Shown piece after piece: positions 34,333-43,922 of a DNA stretch of 64,000 nucleotides. Source of the stretch: Pseudomonas sp. S04. GTDB taxonomy: Bacteria > Pseudomonadota > Gammaproteobacteria > Pseudomonadales > Pseudomonadaceae. Position 1 is the first letter of the stretch; the number at the start of each line of letters is the position of its first letter. Location: assembly GCF_009834545.1 (NCBI RefSeq), contig NZ_CP019427.1:4036001-4100000 (forward strand). Reading direction: 5' to 3'. The notes beneath the pieces are model-generated. The model was not told the origin of the DNA, did not search any database, and saw only the letters and a list, made by a program, of their open reading frames with translations. The position numbers and the translations under genes were made by a program.

Positions 34333-35896
34333 GGGCATCGCTCGGACGCCCCTCCAGGGAGGCCACCTGCGTGCGATTCCTGCCGAAGTTCTTGGCCTGG
34401 TACAACGCCGCATCCGCGCACTCGATGAGCCTCTCGATGCTGTCGCCCTCCCTGGGCACAATCGCATGGCAACCAAGACTGACGGTCAACTGCCCCGAAG
34501 GTGCGCCGCTGTGGAGAATGTTGGCGCCCTGGACACTGTGCCGGATCTGCTCGGCAATGGCGACGGCACCCTGGATATCGGTATCCGGCAACAGCACCGC
34601 AAACTCTTCCCCGCCGTAGCGCACCACCAGGTCGGACGGGCGTTGGCAGCACCCCTTGACCACGCCAGCCACCCGCGCCAGGCACTGGTCGCCGGCGACG
34701 TGGCCGTAGTTGTCGTTGAAGCGCTTGAAGTAATCAACATCGAGCATGATCAGGCTTAGCGGACGTTGCTGGCGCAGCCCCCGGGCAAACTCGATCTGCA
34801 GCGCCCGCTCGAACAACCGTCGATTCGCCAGGCCGGTCAGGCTGTCATGGGTGGCGATCACTTCCAGACGCTCCTGGGCCGCACGCAGATCTGCTTCGAT
34901 GCGCTCACCGTTGCGCACCTGCAGCACGAACACCCAACCGAACAGGCTCACGCCGAGCACCACCAGGGCCACGATGACACTGGACTGCACCGCATTGGCA
35001 TACCAACCGCGCAGCACCACCGCCTCAGGAGTAGCCGCCGCTACCACCAGCGGATACGCGTCCAACTGCTGGTAGCCGTACAGCCGCAGCTCGCCGTCCA
35101 CCTTCGAGCGAATCATCGCAGTACCCGAGGGTGCATTCGGCAAGTAGTCCTTGAAGATCGCCCCCTGGGCCAGCGACTCACCAATGCGCAACTCCGCACC
35201 TGGCCGCCGGGCCAATAAAGTGCCATCCGCCAGGGCCAGAAACATCAAGGCGTGGTCGTCGAGGCTGAAACTTTTGAAAAACCGGTCGAAATACTCCATG
35301 CGGATGCCCGCCATCAGCACGCCCTGGAATTGACCATTGTGGTCATTCACCCGTCGCGACAACGGGATGATCCACTCACCATTCTGCCGACTGCGGATCG
35401 CCGGACCGATATGGGCCTGCAACGAAGCGTTCTGTTGATGGAACCTGAAATACTCACGATCGGCGACGCCCGGCCAGGTCGGCAACTCACCAAAGGAGGT
35501 CACCACCCACTGCCCCTGGCGATCGAACAGAAACAGTCCATGCAATTGTTCCAAGGCCTGCACCCGACGGGTAAAGGTGCGCTGCAGGCGCGGGCTCGAC
35601 GCCACGCCAAAACCGTCGGCCTGAATCCAGTCGACCAGGCTGGTCACCACCAGATCGGCAGCCAGGAAGGTATCCTCGGCCTGTTGCGCCATCGCCCGCG
35701 TGAGGTTCACCGAAGCAATTTGCGCCTGGGACAAGTCGTGATGCCGGGATTGTTCGAGCTGCAGGTACAGCAGGCCGCACAGGCTCAGGCACACCGCCGC
35801 AATAAAGATCACCGCCGCCTTGCGCAGGGGTAATCGCTTCAATGGGCCGCCGAGCGTATCGTGGGGGTCGTGAATGGGGGTTGGCAAATGCATCAT
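34319..35896 (-). CDS. membrane diguanylate cyclase with periplasmic sensor (Cache-GGDEF)
   Basis: 525 residues from ATG 35896; a TTG at 35944 would add 16 residues and cannot be excluded. Two membrane helices (about 25-43 and 305-325) frame a dCache-like periplasmic sensor with FFKSFSLDDHALMFLALAD and SRRVNDHNGQFQGVLMAGI. The C-terminal GGDEF domain has the active site GGEEF (about residue 428). The inhibitory RxxD site is intact (RPSD, five residues upstream). It should make c-di-GMP in response to an external ligand and be product-inhibited. Confidence 0.92.
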   Translation of the reverse strand: MMHLPTPIHDPHDTLGGPLKRLPLRKAAVIFIAAVCLSLCGLLYLQLEQSRHHDLSQAQIASVNLTRAMAQQAEDTFLAADLVVTSLVDWIQADGFGVASSPRLQRTFTRRVQALEQLHGLFLFDRQGQWVVTSFGELPTWPGVADREYFRFHQQNASLQAHIGPAIRSRQNGEWIIPLSRRVNDHNGQFQGVLMAGIRMEYFDRFFKSFSLDDHALMFLALADGTLLARRPGAELRIGESLAQGAIFKDYLPNAPSGTAMIRSKVDGELRLYGYQQLDAYPLVVAAATPEAVVLRGWYANAVQSSVIVALVVLGVSLFGWVFVLQVRNGERIEADLRAAQERLEVIATHDSLTGLANRRLFERALQIEFARGLRQQRPLSLIMLDVDYFKRFNDNYGHVAGDQCLARVAGVVKGCCQRPSDLVVRYGGEEFAVLLPDTDIQGAVAIAEQIRHSVQGANILHSGAPSGQLTVSLGCHAIVPREGDSIERLIECADAALYQAKNFGRNRTQVASLEGRPSDAPSRR

Positions 35897-36067
35897 CCTT
35901 GAAGGGTAAAACGCGAGCAGGCGCTCGGATCCCTTGATCGACAAAGCTTAGCCTACGGCAGTGACGAGGGGCAAACCGCGGCAGCGCGACGACACCTATA
36001 CCGGCAGCCCCCATGTGTTCTGCTAGGCTGAGCCCCTCATTCTTATCGGCTACCCATGGAGGAACGC

Positions 36068-36700
36068 ATGAACCATCAGGACCTTCCACCCACCATCGAC
36101 ACCGTGGTTTTCGACCTGGGTAATGTGCTGATTCGCTGGAACCCGAGAAACCTCTACCGCAAGCTGTTTGGCGATGATGAGCAAGCCATGGAGACCTTTC
36201 TGTCCGAGGTCTGCAGTACCGACTGGAACGAACGCCAGGACGCCGGACGCTCATGGCAGGAAGCCATCGACGAAGCCATCGCCCGCCACCCGACACACGA
36301 GACGCTGATTCGTGCCTACCGGGAACGCTGGGAAGAAATGCTCGGCGGCGCACTGGAAGAAACCGTCGAGATCCTCGAAGAACTGCACGCCAAGCAAGTA
36401 CGCCTGCTGGCCCTGACCAACTGGTCGGCGGAAACCTTCCCCATTGCCCTTGAGCGCTTCGCCTTCCTGGACAAATTCGAGGGCATCCTGGTCTCGGGCG
36501 CAGAAGGCATCATCAAGCCCGCACCGCAGATTTTCCAACTGCTCAAGTCGCGTTACCAGTTCGAAGGTCACCACGCCGTGTTTATCGACGACCACGCCCC
36601 CAACATCGAAGGCGCCCGCCGCGAAGGCTTCAATGCACTGCAGTTCAGCAACGCCGGGCAACTGCGCAAAGACCTGGCCGCCCTGGGCCTGCCCCTATAA
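36068..36700 (+). CDS. HAD-family phosphatase (YihX-like)
   Basis: 210 residues. ATG 36068 is preferred over 36056 because GGAGG lies 5 bases before it. HAD motif I is VVFDLGNVLIRW, with the nucleophile aspartate; motif II is LALTNWS; motif IV is FIDDHAPNIEGA. This pattern matches the YihX/epoxide-hydrolase-like branch of sugar-phosphate phosphatases. Substrate unknown. Confidence 0.87.
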   Translation: MNHQDLPPTIDTVVFDLGNVLIRWNPRNLYRKLFGDDEQAMETFLSEVCSTDWNERQDAGRSWQEAIDEAIARHPTHETLIRAYRERWEEMLGGALEETVEILEELHAKQVRLLALTNWSAETFPIALERFAFLDKFEGILVSGAEGIIKPAPQIFQLLKSRYQFEGHHAVFIDDHAPNIEGARREGFNALQFSNAGQLRKDLAALGLPL

Positions 36701-36728
36701 AAGCGGCCGTGTCGAACGCCTGCGCACC

Positions 36729-36765
36729 TGTAGCAGCTATCGAGCAACGCGAGGCAGCTGCTACA
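36729..36765. repeat. REP-like hairpin between convergent genes
   Basis: Perfect 10-bp stem tgtagcagct/agctgctaca (36729-36738 and 36756-36765), followed by AAAAAC. It lies between the HAD gene and the convergent RNase gene. It may be a second REP class or a weak two-way terminator. Confidence 0.6.
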
Positions 36766-36782
36766 AAAACGCATCCAACCCC

Positions 36783-37448
36783 TCAACGCATCGGCGGCAC
36801 TCGGATATCACCCGAGCGACACTGGTTTTTCACTCCCTTGCCGCACGCCTGGAACGACAGGTCCTTGGCCATGCACACCCGCACCTCAGACAACTCCGGG
36901 CCGCGACAGATCACCGCAATACCGTCAGCCGGTATCCCGGGGTTGCTGCGGCGAAACATCTGCGTGATGTCCTGGGCAGAGAAATACACCTCTTTGCTCA
37001 AAGGCTGCAGCGGCTCGGGTATCTTCACCGCGCCGAGCGCCTTGTCCGCAGCCGCCAGGTAGCCCATGGCACCCAGCCCGCTGCAGGTACCGTGCTTGGC
37101 CCACTCATGCTTGAGCAAGGCCGGCGTGACAAACAGCGTCAGCCCCCGCGCCCGCTCGGCCGCCGACAACCGCGCATTCGGCACGCAAGACTGCGGCCAG
37201 CCACCCTTGGCGTACTGCGGCCACAGACCGTGCAACACAAACCCGTAGCCCTTGCCCGAACACTGGGCATTTTCCGGACGTGTCAGACAAAAGGTCGGCG
37301 ACCAGGACAACGCCAGCAGGTAATAGTCGAACACCCCCGACGCCGACTCGTTCTGCTGTTTGTTGCGCGAGGATTGCGGTGTATTGCTCAGGATCACACT
37401 GCCAATCGCCAGCACAGCAAACAGGACCCATACAGACAGTTTTTTCAT
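36783..37448 (-). CDS. periplasmic ribonuclease T2
   Basis: 221 residues. The N-terminal hydrophobic segment (residues 4-21) is a signal peptide or anchor, so the enzyme acts in the periplasm. Both catalytic boxes are present: CAS1 VLHGLWPQ (H73) and CAS2 KHEWAKHGTC (E115, H119). It is similar to RNase I and cuts RNA through 2',3'-cyclic phosphates. Several cysteines fit disulfide bonds. A 31-bp near-copy of part of this gene occurs at 46141-46171. Confidence 0.94.
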   Translation of the reverse strand: MKKLSVWVLFAVLAIGSVILSNTPQSSRNKQQNESASGVFDYYLLALSWSPTFCLTRPENAQCSGKGYGFVLHGLWPQYAKGGWPQSCVPNARLSAAERARGLTLFVTPALLKHEWAKHGTCSGLGAMGYLAAADKALGAVKIPEPLQPLSKEVYFSAQDITQMFRRSNPGIPADGIAVICRGPELSEVRVCMAKDLSFQACGKGVKNQCRSGDIRVPPMR

Positions 37449-37622
37449 TCACCCACCTGAAAACCAAACATCCAATGGGCCTATTGTGAGGGCTGGCCGC
37501 GCATCAGCAGAAGACATTCTTCTCTAACCCGCACCAGGGTGGTGCCGGCGACTGGCAATCACTCGGTCAAGTGCAGTACCTTGAAAGCGCAGACTACTCT
37601 GAACGCACGATAGGGAATCGGA

Positions 37623-38111
37623 ATGAGCAAGGCAGACGAACTCGCCACGAAACTGAAGCAAAAACAAAAAAGCCGTGTGGACGCCGAAGCCCGCGCCGAC
37701 CTGGCCATCGAACACTGGCCAAGCCAGGTCTATGACATGTACCACCAACTGGAAACCTGGCTCGAGCCGCTGACCCACGCCGGCCTCAACATCCGCCGGG
37801 TACCGACCCGCGTGTTTGAGAGCCTGCCATCCGGCGAGACCTTCAACTACGCCATCGACAAGCTGCAGATCGAAGGCAACCACAACACCATCACCCTGGA
37901 CCCCATTGCCCGTTTCGTCATCGGCGGCACAGGCCAGGTCGACATCCGCAGCAAAGGCCAGGCGCTGTACATCCGCCGCACCGAGAACGACATGGCCGAG
38001 CCCGTATGGCAAATCCAGCCCGTGGCCCGCACCGGACAACCACGCCCCACTCCGGTGGCACTGGATGAGCTGAACTTTCTCGCGGTGATCGAGCAAGGGC
38101 TGGAGCTCTAA
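37623..38111 (+). CDS. hypothetical protein, 162 aa
   Basis: The N-terminus is charged and helical (KADELATKLKQKQK); the remainder is mixed and soluble (HWPSQVYDMYHQLETWLEPL, FVIGGTGQVDIRS). No signal peptide or membrane helix. I do not recognise a family. It has its own terminator 26 bases downstream and is probably a stand-alone gene. Confidence 0.75.
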   Translation: MSKADELATKLKQKQKSRVDAEARADLAIEHWPSQVYDMYHQLETWLEPLTHAGLNIRRVPTRVFESLPSGETFNYAIDKLQIEGNHNTITLDPIARFVIGGTGQVDIRSKGQALYIRRTENDMAEPVWQIQPVARTGQPRPTPVALDELNFLAVIEQGLEL

Positions 38112-38136
38112 CGACTCCCGAGCGATGCACTAGAAC

Positions 38137-38162
38137 GGGCGACCCACAACGGTCGCCCTTTT
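38137..38162 (+). terminator. terminator of the 162-aa hypothetical gene
   Basis: Stem gggcgacc/ggtcgccc with TTTT after it. Confidence 0.85.
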
Positions 38163-38215
38163 CGTTTAAGCCGCCGGCGCCGCATCGATAAAAATCACTC
38201 CCGCGCTTTACCTAA

Positions 38216-38242
38216 TATTCGATAATTCGTATATTCGATAAT
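38216..38242 (+). promoter_or_regulatory. direct repeat in the arsC promoter, possible ArsR-type site
   Basis: The 11-mer tattcgataat occurs at 38216-38226 and 38232-38242 (16-base period) in an AT-rich stretch 51 bases before arsC. Short repeats of this kind are common targets of ArsR-family repressors. No arsR gene is adjacent. Confidence 0.5.
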
Positions 38243-38292
38243 CCATATGTATGACCAGTCACGACTCTGGCCTACACACCACGGAGAAATCG

Positions 38293-38763
38293 ATGAAAGT
38301 CCTGTTCATGTGCACAGCCAACAGCTGTCGCAGCATCCTGTCCGAAGCGCTGTTCAACCACCTCGCCCCCACAGGCTTCACGGCAGTGAGTGCCGGCAGC
38401 TTCCCCAAGGGCCAGGTCCTGCCCCGCAGCCTGAGCACCTTGCAGGCGGCCGGTATCGCCACCACAGGATTGCACAGCAAAGGCAACGAGGCCTTCGCCG
38501 ACAGCCCGCCGGACATTGTCATCACCGTCTGTGACAAAGCCGCCGGGGAAACCTGCCCCGTGTACTTCGGCCCCGCACTCAAGGCCCATTGGGGCCTCGA
38601 AGACCCCTCCGAGATCAGCGGCAGCGAAGCCCAGATCAATGGCGCATTCAACGCCACGTTGGCCATCATCGAAACCCGTTGCCGCGCATTCTTCCAACTG
38701 CCCTTCGCCCAACTCGACGCCGCCGCCCTGCAAACCGAACTCGAACGCATCGCCCGCCTCTGA
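38293..38763 (+). CDS. arsC: arsenate reductase, LMW-phosphatase type
   Basis: 156 residues. ATG 38293 follows GGAG; an earlier in-frame start at 38251 falls in the promoter. The P-loop C7-T-A-N-S-C-R13, with C80 and C88 for the disulfide cascade, marks a phosphotyrosine-phosphatase-like ArsC. It reduces arsenate to arsenite in the cytoplasm. It is normally encoded with arsR and an arsenite pump, which are both missing here; arsH follows after 14 bases. Confidence 0.92.
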   Translation: MKVLFMCTANSCRSILSEALFNHLAPTGFTAVSAGSFPKGQVLPRSLSTLQAAGIATTGLHSKGNEAFADSPPDIVITVCDKAAGETCPVYFGPALKAHWGLEDPSEISGSEAQINGAFNATLAIIETRCRAFFQLPFAQLDAAALQTELERIARL

Positions 38764-38777
38764 CCCGGAGCCTCCTG

Positions 38778-39473
38778 ATGAACGAACACCTGCCCAACCT
38801 CGACACCCAGCTATCCGACACCCTGCACCCGGCCAGCAGCGACCAGCACCCACCGCGCATCCTGCTGCTCTACGGCTCAACCCGCCCGCGCTCCTTCAGC
38901 CGCCTGCTGGTAGAGGAAGCCGCCCGCCTGCTGCAACACTTCGGCGCCGAGACACGCATCTTCAACCCATCCGGCCTGCCCCTACCCGATGACGCCCCCA
39001 GCGACCACCCGAAAGTCCAAGAACTGCTACAGCTGATGCAATGGTCAGAAGGCCAGGTCTGGTGCTCGCCGGAACGCCACGGCTCAATGTCCGCTGTATT
39101 CAAGGCGCAGATCGACTGGGTGCCCCTGGCCCTCGGCGCCATCCGCCCGACCCAGGGTAAAACCCTGGCCGTGATGCAAGTCTCAGGCGGCTCGCAGTCC
39201 TTCAACACCGTCAACCAACTGCGGGTCCTGGGCCGCTGGATGCGCATGTTCACCATCCCCAACCAGTCCTCCGTGCCAAAAGCCTTCATCGAGTTCGACG
39301 AACACAACCGCATGAAACCCTCGGCGCTCTATGACCGAGTGGTAGATGTGATGGAAGAGCTGGTGAAGTTCACGCTGCTGCTGCGTGATCGGCCGGACCT
39401 GGTGGATCGGTATTCGGAGCGCAAGGAGACTGCGCAGGAGTTGAGCGGGCGGGTTAATCAGCGGGGGATTTGA
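38778..39473 (+). CDS. arsH: arsenical resistance flavoprotein ArsH
   Basis: 231 residues. ATG 38778 has GGAG just upstream. The flavodoxin-like fold is shown by [17 protein letters not shown] (FMN phosphate loop), [18 protein letters not shown] and [11 protein letters not shown]. ArsH proteins are NADPH-FMN oxidoreductases that oxidise trivalent organoarsenicals. It is co-transcribed with arsC. The accessory IS region begins right after this gene. Confidence 0.94.
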   Translation: MNEHLPNLDTQLSDTLHPASSDQHPPRILLLYGSTRPRSFSRLLVEEAARLLQHFGAETRIFNPSGLPLPDDAPSDHPKVQELLQLMQWSEGQVWCSPERHGSMSAVFKAQIDWVPLALGAIRPTQGKTLAVMQVSGGSQSFNTVNQLRVLGRWMRMFTIPNQSSVPKAFIEFDEHNRMKPSALYDRVVDVMEELVKFTLLLRDRPDLVDRYSERKETAQELSGRVNQRGI

Positions 39474-39624
39474 GGGTTGGATGTACAGCGGATGTGTCCA
39501 ACCACTGGCCAGCCAGGGGAGTCGGCACGTATTGAAGGAAATCTCTGTGTTTACTTAACCACCATAGGGTGTTTCAGGGCTCAATATCCAATACTCATCC
39601 CTACATTTACCCACCGAGCCACAT

Positions 39625-39816
39625 TGCAAGCATGGCTGGAGAAAACCCAGCCACAAGTGACGGCGCAAAAGGCACTGGACAAAGCGATCAGCTACCTAGC
39701 CCGCAACTGGATCAAGTTGGTGCGTTACACCGGAGTCGGTTACGTGCCGATCGACAACAATGCGGTAGAACGTGCGATCATGCCCTTCTTTGTCGGGCGC
39801 AAGAACTGGCTGTTCT
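39625..39816 (+). pseudogene. diverged fragment of an IS66 transposase (tnpC)
   Basis: About 190 bases match the 3' part of the intact tnpC (41472-41663), roughly 88% identical by eye. It codes for [20 protein letters not shown] up to GRKNWLF. The catalytic-glutamate region reads [11 protein letters not shown]. The frame then runs into unrelated sequence. It is older than the two full elements. The rest of 39474-39852 holds no other recognisable gene. Confidence 0.85.
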
Positions 39817-39937
39817 GCGTTCAGGCGAATAGTACGGCACGACCAGTCTATTGTAAGCGCTCCATAAACCCCACATTCAAACTCACCACCTGATCCCCGA
39901 TGCTGTGCTCCCGATTCCTTTCCGGAGCCAGCACCTC

Positions 39938-40297
39938 ATGATGCGTCCCGACGCAAAAGTCGAAAAAGTCTATCTCTACCCCAAGCCCGTCGACTTCCGA
40001 AAATCCATCGACGGCCTTGCCGCTCTGGTCGAACAGGACATCAAGGTCGCGGTGTTTGACCCGGTGCTTTTCGTGTTCCTCAACAAGCCTCGAAACCGAG
40101 TGAAGATTTTGTATTGGGAGCGCAACGGCTTCTGCCTTTGGCTAAAGCGCCTGGAGTCCGAGCGCTTCAAAACATCGCCGGATTGTTCGGATGAAGCCAT
40201 CGTACTGACGGTTCAAGAACTCAACTGGTTACTGGACGGTTTTGATTTGTGGCGCAACCGTCCGCATCAAGTTTTGACGCCTCGATTCGTCGCTTGA
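39938..40297 (+). CDS. tnpB: IS66 accessory protein TnpB (copy 1)
   Basis: 119 residues from ATG 39938; GGAG lies 11 bases upstream. Typical TnpB motifs are VYLYPKPVDFRKSIDGLA and VKILYWERNGFCLWLKRL. TnpB is required for transposition in this family, though its exact job is unclear. It is identical in protein sequence to the copy 2 gene. Confidence 0.93.
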   Translation: MMRPDAKVEKVYLYPKPVDFRKSIDGLAALVEQDIKVAVFDPVLFVFLNKPRNRVKILYWERNGFCLWLKRLESERFKTSPDCSDEAIVLTVQELNWLLDGFDLWRNRPHQVLTPRFVA

Positions 40298-40315
40298 TTC
40301 GGTATAATCCAGGGC

Positions 40316-41848
40316 ATGATTTCCATGCCCAAAGACCTTCCTGACGACCCTGTTTTGCTCAAGCGACTGCTTGAGCAAATGCTGAGTGAGCGCGAGTCGG
40401 ATAAGGGCAAAATCGTTCATCTCGAAGAAGAAAACGCGCTGTTGCGTCAGCGCCTTTTCGGGCGCAAGTCAGAGCAAACAGCCGATCCCGCGACCCCGCA
40501 AATGGCCTTGTTCAACGAAGCTGAAAGCGTGGCCGAGTCTGTCGACGAAACGGTGGAAGAAGAGGTCGTAGCTCCGACCAAACATCGCGGTAAACGCCAG
40601 CCTCTGCCCGCCGATCTTCCGCGCATTGAAGTCATCCACGAACTGCCCGAGCACGAACTGATCTGCGCCTGCGGTTGCCGTAAACACACCATTGGCGAGG
40701 AAATCAGCGAGCAGCTTGAGATCGTGCCGATGCAAATCCGCGTGATCAAACATGTGCGCAAGATCTACGGTTGCCGCGATTGCGAAACTGCACCGGTTAC
40801 AGCGGACAAGCCCGCTCAACTGATTGAAAAAAGCATGGCCAGCCCGAGTGTCCTGGCGATGCTGCTGACGACCAAATACGTCGACGGCTTACCGCTTCAC
40901 CGCTTCGAAAAAGTGCTGGGCCGCCACGGTATCGATATCCCACGCCAGACCTTGGCTCGATGGGTTATCCAGTGCGGTGAACACTTGCAGCCGTTGCTGA
41001 ATTTGATGCGCGACCGGCTACTGGAAAGCCGCGTCATCCACTGCGACGAAACGCGTGTACAGGTGCTGAAAGAGCCAGATCGAGAGCCCACCAGCCAATC
41101 CTGGATGTGGGTGCAAACCGGCGGGCCGCCGGATCAACCCGTTATCTTATTTGACTACTCGACCAGCCGGGCACAGGAGGTTCCGTCGCGCCTGCTCGAA
41201 GGTTATCGCGGCTACCTGATGACCGATGATTACGCTGGTTATAACTCCTTGGGGGCGCAATCCGGTGTCGACTGTTTAGGCTGTTGGGCACATGCGCGGC
41301 GCAAGTTTGTCGAGGCGCAAAAAGTGCAGCCTAAAGGCAAAACCGGGCGTGCCGATATCGCCCTGAATCTGATCAACAAGCTGTACGGTATCGAGCGAGA
41401 TTTGAAAGAAGTCGGCGATGAATATCGCCACGAGAGCCGACAGCAAAACAGCCTGCCGGTGTTGGCGCAGTTGCACACATGGCTGGAGAAAACCCAGCCA
41501 CAAGTGACGGCGCAAAATGCACTGGGCAAAGCCATCAGCTACCTGGCCAGCAACTGGATCAAGTTGGTGCGCTACACCGAAGCCGGTTACTTGCCGATCG
41601 ACAACAATGCGGCCGAGCGTGCGATCCGGCCCTTCGTTATCGGGCGCAAGAATTGGCTGTTCAGCGACACGCCCAAAGGCGCGATGGCCAGCGCTCAACT
41701 TTACAGCCTGGTCGAGACGGCTAAAGCCAACGGCCAAGAGCCCTATGCGTGGCTGCGCCACGCACTTGAACGCCTGCCACAGGCAACCTCGGTTGAAGAT
41801 TACGAAGCCTTACTGCCTTGGAACTGCTCGTTCGCATCGCACCGCTAA
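40316..41848 (+). CDS. tnpC: IS66 transposase TnpC (copy 1)
   Basis: 510 residues. An N-terminal leucine-rich coiled coil (about 10-50) and a zinc-binding-like CACGCRK segment lead to the DDE core. The core has [20 protein letters not shown] and [27 protein letters not shown] box lies at 40303-40308, just before the start. It cuts and joins the element ends. Intact. Confidence 0.95.
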   Translation: MISMPKDLPDDPVLLKRLLEQMLSERESDKGKIVHLEEENALLRQRLFGRKSEQTADPATPQMALFNEAESVAESVDETVEEEVVAPTKHRGKRQPLPADLPRIEVIHELPEHELICACGCRKHTIGEEISEQLEIVPMQIRVIKHVRKIYGCRDCETAPVTADKPAQLIEKSMASPSVLAMLLTTKYVDGLPLHRFEKVLGRHGIDIPRQTLARWVIQCGEHLQPLLNLMRDRLLESRVIHCDETRVQVLKEPDREPTSQSWMWVQTGGPPDQPVILFDYSTSRAQEVPSRLLEGYRGYLMTDDYAGYNSLGAQSGVDCLGCWAHARRKFVEAQKVQPKGKTGRADIALNLINKLYGIERDLKEVGDEYRHESRQQNSLPVLAQLHTWLEKTQPQVTAQNALGKAISYLASNWIKLVRYTEAGYLPIDNNAAERAIRPFVIGRKNWLFSDTPKGAMASAQLYSLVETAKANGQEPYAWLRHALERLPQATSVEDYEALLPWNCSFASHR

Positions 41849-41893
41849 GCGCGCCGCCTATTTTTGAATAGGTGGGGTTCATGGAGCGCTTAC

Positions 41894-42102
41894 GGTCAAA
41901 CACCGCGACCTTGATGTCCAGTTCGACCAGAGCGGCAAGGCCGTCGATGGATTTTCGGAAGTCGACGGGCTTGGGGTAGAGATAGACTTTTTCGACTTTT
42001 GCGTCGGGATGCATCATGAGGTGCTGGCTCCGGAAAGGAATCGGGAGCACAGCATCGGGGATCAGGTGGTGAGTTTGAATGTGGGGTTTATGGAGCGCTT
42101 AC
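41894..42102 (-). mobile_element. inverted left-end remnant of the same IS66 element
   Basis: These 209 bases are the reverse complement of the first 209 bases of the element, with a couple of changes. They end in the terminal repeat gtaagcgctccat at 42102. The remnant includes the start of tnpB and is cut where copy 1 begins. The following 42103-42232 is AT-rich and holds no gene that I can support. Confidence 0.9.
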
Positions 42103-42232
42103 AGAGGATCTAGCCGAAGGCGTGTGAAGGGCTATGATTTGACTAGCCCCACTCCACGCTTCATACAGCAATATCAAAAAGCCCAGCAGGATTGTTACTA
42201 GGCTAGATTGTTTTTAGGTAAAGAAAATATCG

Positions 42233-43558
42233 TTAATGGCTGGCGTCAGGATGCAATGACTTTATCATACGTTTCACAAAGTCCTCTTTTGACTCGGATC
42301 GTGCGTCCGGAACCAATACCATATTGCTCGTTCGCTCAATAGAATTATAGCGCAGCTCGTGATTGGAATAGTGATAATCGAGCAAGCAGAATAATGCCGT
42401 CTGATCTACAAACCAATAATTTTGGTCATTCTTTTGAATAAAATGCATTAGAAATTTCTTCAAATTATTTGCGAGCTTTATTGTTGGATCGCTGTATTTA
42501 AAAATCACAAAGGAAGCAATTAATTGTCTCCATGGATAATAGTGTAGCGCGCATGAGTGGTCTGACTTTATCGCTACATCATCCTCCCCAAGCAAAGCTC
42601 GCGCATCAAAATCCGAAACAAAACAGGAGTCCATATCGCAAACTACAATATCTTTTTTGTAAAAGCTAAGAAACTCTTCGAGCCTAACGAATCTAGAGCA
42701 TGCAAATTCCAATTTTTGTGCGCCTGGATTTGCCTCATAGGAAAAGTTAAAAAAATCGTATTTCCCCGACAGCTCCGAACACCTATCTAGTGTACTACTT
42801 ACTGGATTGATAAGGTGTATGTGCAATAATTTCCTGGTGAGTTTTTTGGAGAAGCTAGCAATAATCAGATCTATGAAAATATTAAAATAACCATCATCAC
42901 AGGATGCTAAAAGCACAGTTTCGAAATTAGATATCGAAACGTTATTTTTGCTGAAGTAGATTACTGGCAAGCTTTCACTATAATCGCCTTCCAAGACTTC
43001 TATTAATGACGCGCCATAGCTAAATGATGCAGCGCCAGTTGACCGCACCCCAAATTTCTCGACATTGGTTATCTTGTTAAAGTTATCTGACGCAAGTTCC
43101 ATTTTTTTCGTATTGGCGTTTACTATTCCTTTATAGAAGTTGTAAAAATCATCCTCGCCCAACCTGTACTTGTAATATTCTAAAAGGCTATCTATCAAAG
43201 TCAGTACGCCTGGAATATTGTAATCCAAGATCGTATTAAATACCAAGTGATATGAGTTCTCTCTATCCGTTAGTTTTTCGCTGTGGTTTATCATATCTAT
43301 CAGAGTAGGAACAATAGAATCAAATTGTTTCTGATTATATAGAACAGATATTTTTATTCCGTAGGCGCCAACCCAGTCCTGCTTTAAAGATATTACTTTG
43401 TCTATGCTAGTTAACGCTGCATTGTAGTCTTTGAGCGCCAAATATGATTTAGCTGCCTCACAGTAATGATAACGGTCTTTGTTCTCAATCCCTTCTAAGG
43501 CCTCAAGTGCACCATTATAGTTTCCAATTTTGTTAAGTTTTCTTACATTATCAATCAT
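42233..43558 (-). CDS. TPR protein with glycosyltransferase-like C-terminus
   Basis: 441 residues from ATG 43558, which has AAGG at 8 bases. A GTG at 43660 would add 34 residues, but that stretch is GC-richer and overlaps decayed sequence. Residues about 1-110 form TPR-like helix pairs (IGNYNGALEALEGI, KDYNAALTSIDKVI). Residues about 215-420 look like a GT-A or GT8-like fold with a DxD-type motif, DIVVCDMDSCFVSDFD (D308, D310). The gene is markedly AT-rich and lies between two IS66 copies. A role in surface glycan building is likely but unproven. Confidence 0.65.
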   Translation of the reverse strand: MIDNVRKLNKIGNYNGALEALEGIENKDRYHYCEAAKSYLALKDYNAALTSIDKVISLKQDWVGAYGIKISVLYNQKQFDSIVPTLIDMINHSEKLTDRENSYHLVFNTILDYNIPGVLTLIDSLLEYYKYRLGEDDFYNFYKGIVNANTKKMELASDNFNKITNVEKFGVRSTGAASFSYGASLIEVLEGDYSESLPVIYFSKNNVSISNFETVLLASCDDGYFNIFIDLIIASFSKKLTRKLLHIHLINPVSSTLDRCSELSGKYDFFNFSYEANPGAQKLEFACSRFVRLEEFLSFYKKDIVVCDMDSCFVSDFDARALLGEDDVAIKSDHSCALHYYPWRQLIASFVIFKYSDPTIKLANNLKKFLMHFIQKNDQNYWFVDQTALFCLLDYHYSNHELRYNSIERTSNMVLVPDARSESKEDFVKRMIKSLHPDASH

Positions 43559-43634
43559 CTGTAGCACCTTTTTCTGCTCTTTGCATTGCACGATCCGATT
43601 TGCTGGCCAGTTGGTGGCGAACAATGCGGCTAGG

Positions 43635-43736
43635 TTACCAGCGATTAATTTGTATTTCACTAAGGTAGCCGCCTAACGGGTCTCGTTCGGCAGCCTTCGC
43701 AGCCAGATCCAGCATTTCGCGACCTGTCATGCTCAT
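43635..43736 (-). pseudogene. short gene remnant C, unknown
   Basis: 33 codons from ATG 43736 (MSMTGREMLDLAAKAAERDP) with AGGAGGGG upstream. The frame ends soon after a change in base composition, which suggests that the gene was cut off. It is the third in a row of small co-oriented frames with remnants A and B. No family recognised. Confidence 0.45.
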
Positions 43737-43829
43737 CGACCTATCCCCTCCTAAAGGTATCTAACATGCGGCCCGGACGCAGAATCACGCGATAGACTTT
43801 GGTGCCTCGCGGATCTGCTGCGAGCCCTT

Positions 43830-43837
43830 CCAGAACC
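43830..43837. repeat. target-site duplication, left copy (IS66 copy 2)
   Basis: ccagaacc directly before the left end; same 8 bases at 45879-45886. Eight bases is the usual IS66 duplication length. Confidence 0.95.
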
Positions 43838-43922
43838 GTAAGCGCTCCATAAACCCCACATTCAAACTCACCACCTGATCCCCGATGCTGTGCTCCCGAT
43901 TCCTTTCCGGAGCCAGCACCTC

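Larger units (their letters stand above)
39853..41893 (+). mobile_element. IS66-family element, copy 1 (2041 bp)
   Basis: Ends carry imperfect inverted repeats that begin gtaagcgctccat. It has the same length as copy 2 and differs by one silent base noticed at about 41173. It holds only tnpB and tnpC; a tnpA gene is absent. No target duplication is visible: the left flank is agtctatt and the right flank ggtcaaac. The right end abuts an inverted IS end. Confidence 0.92.
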
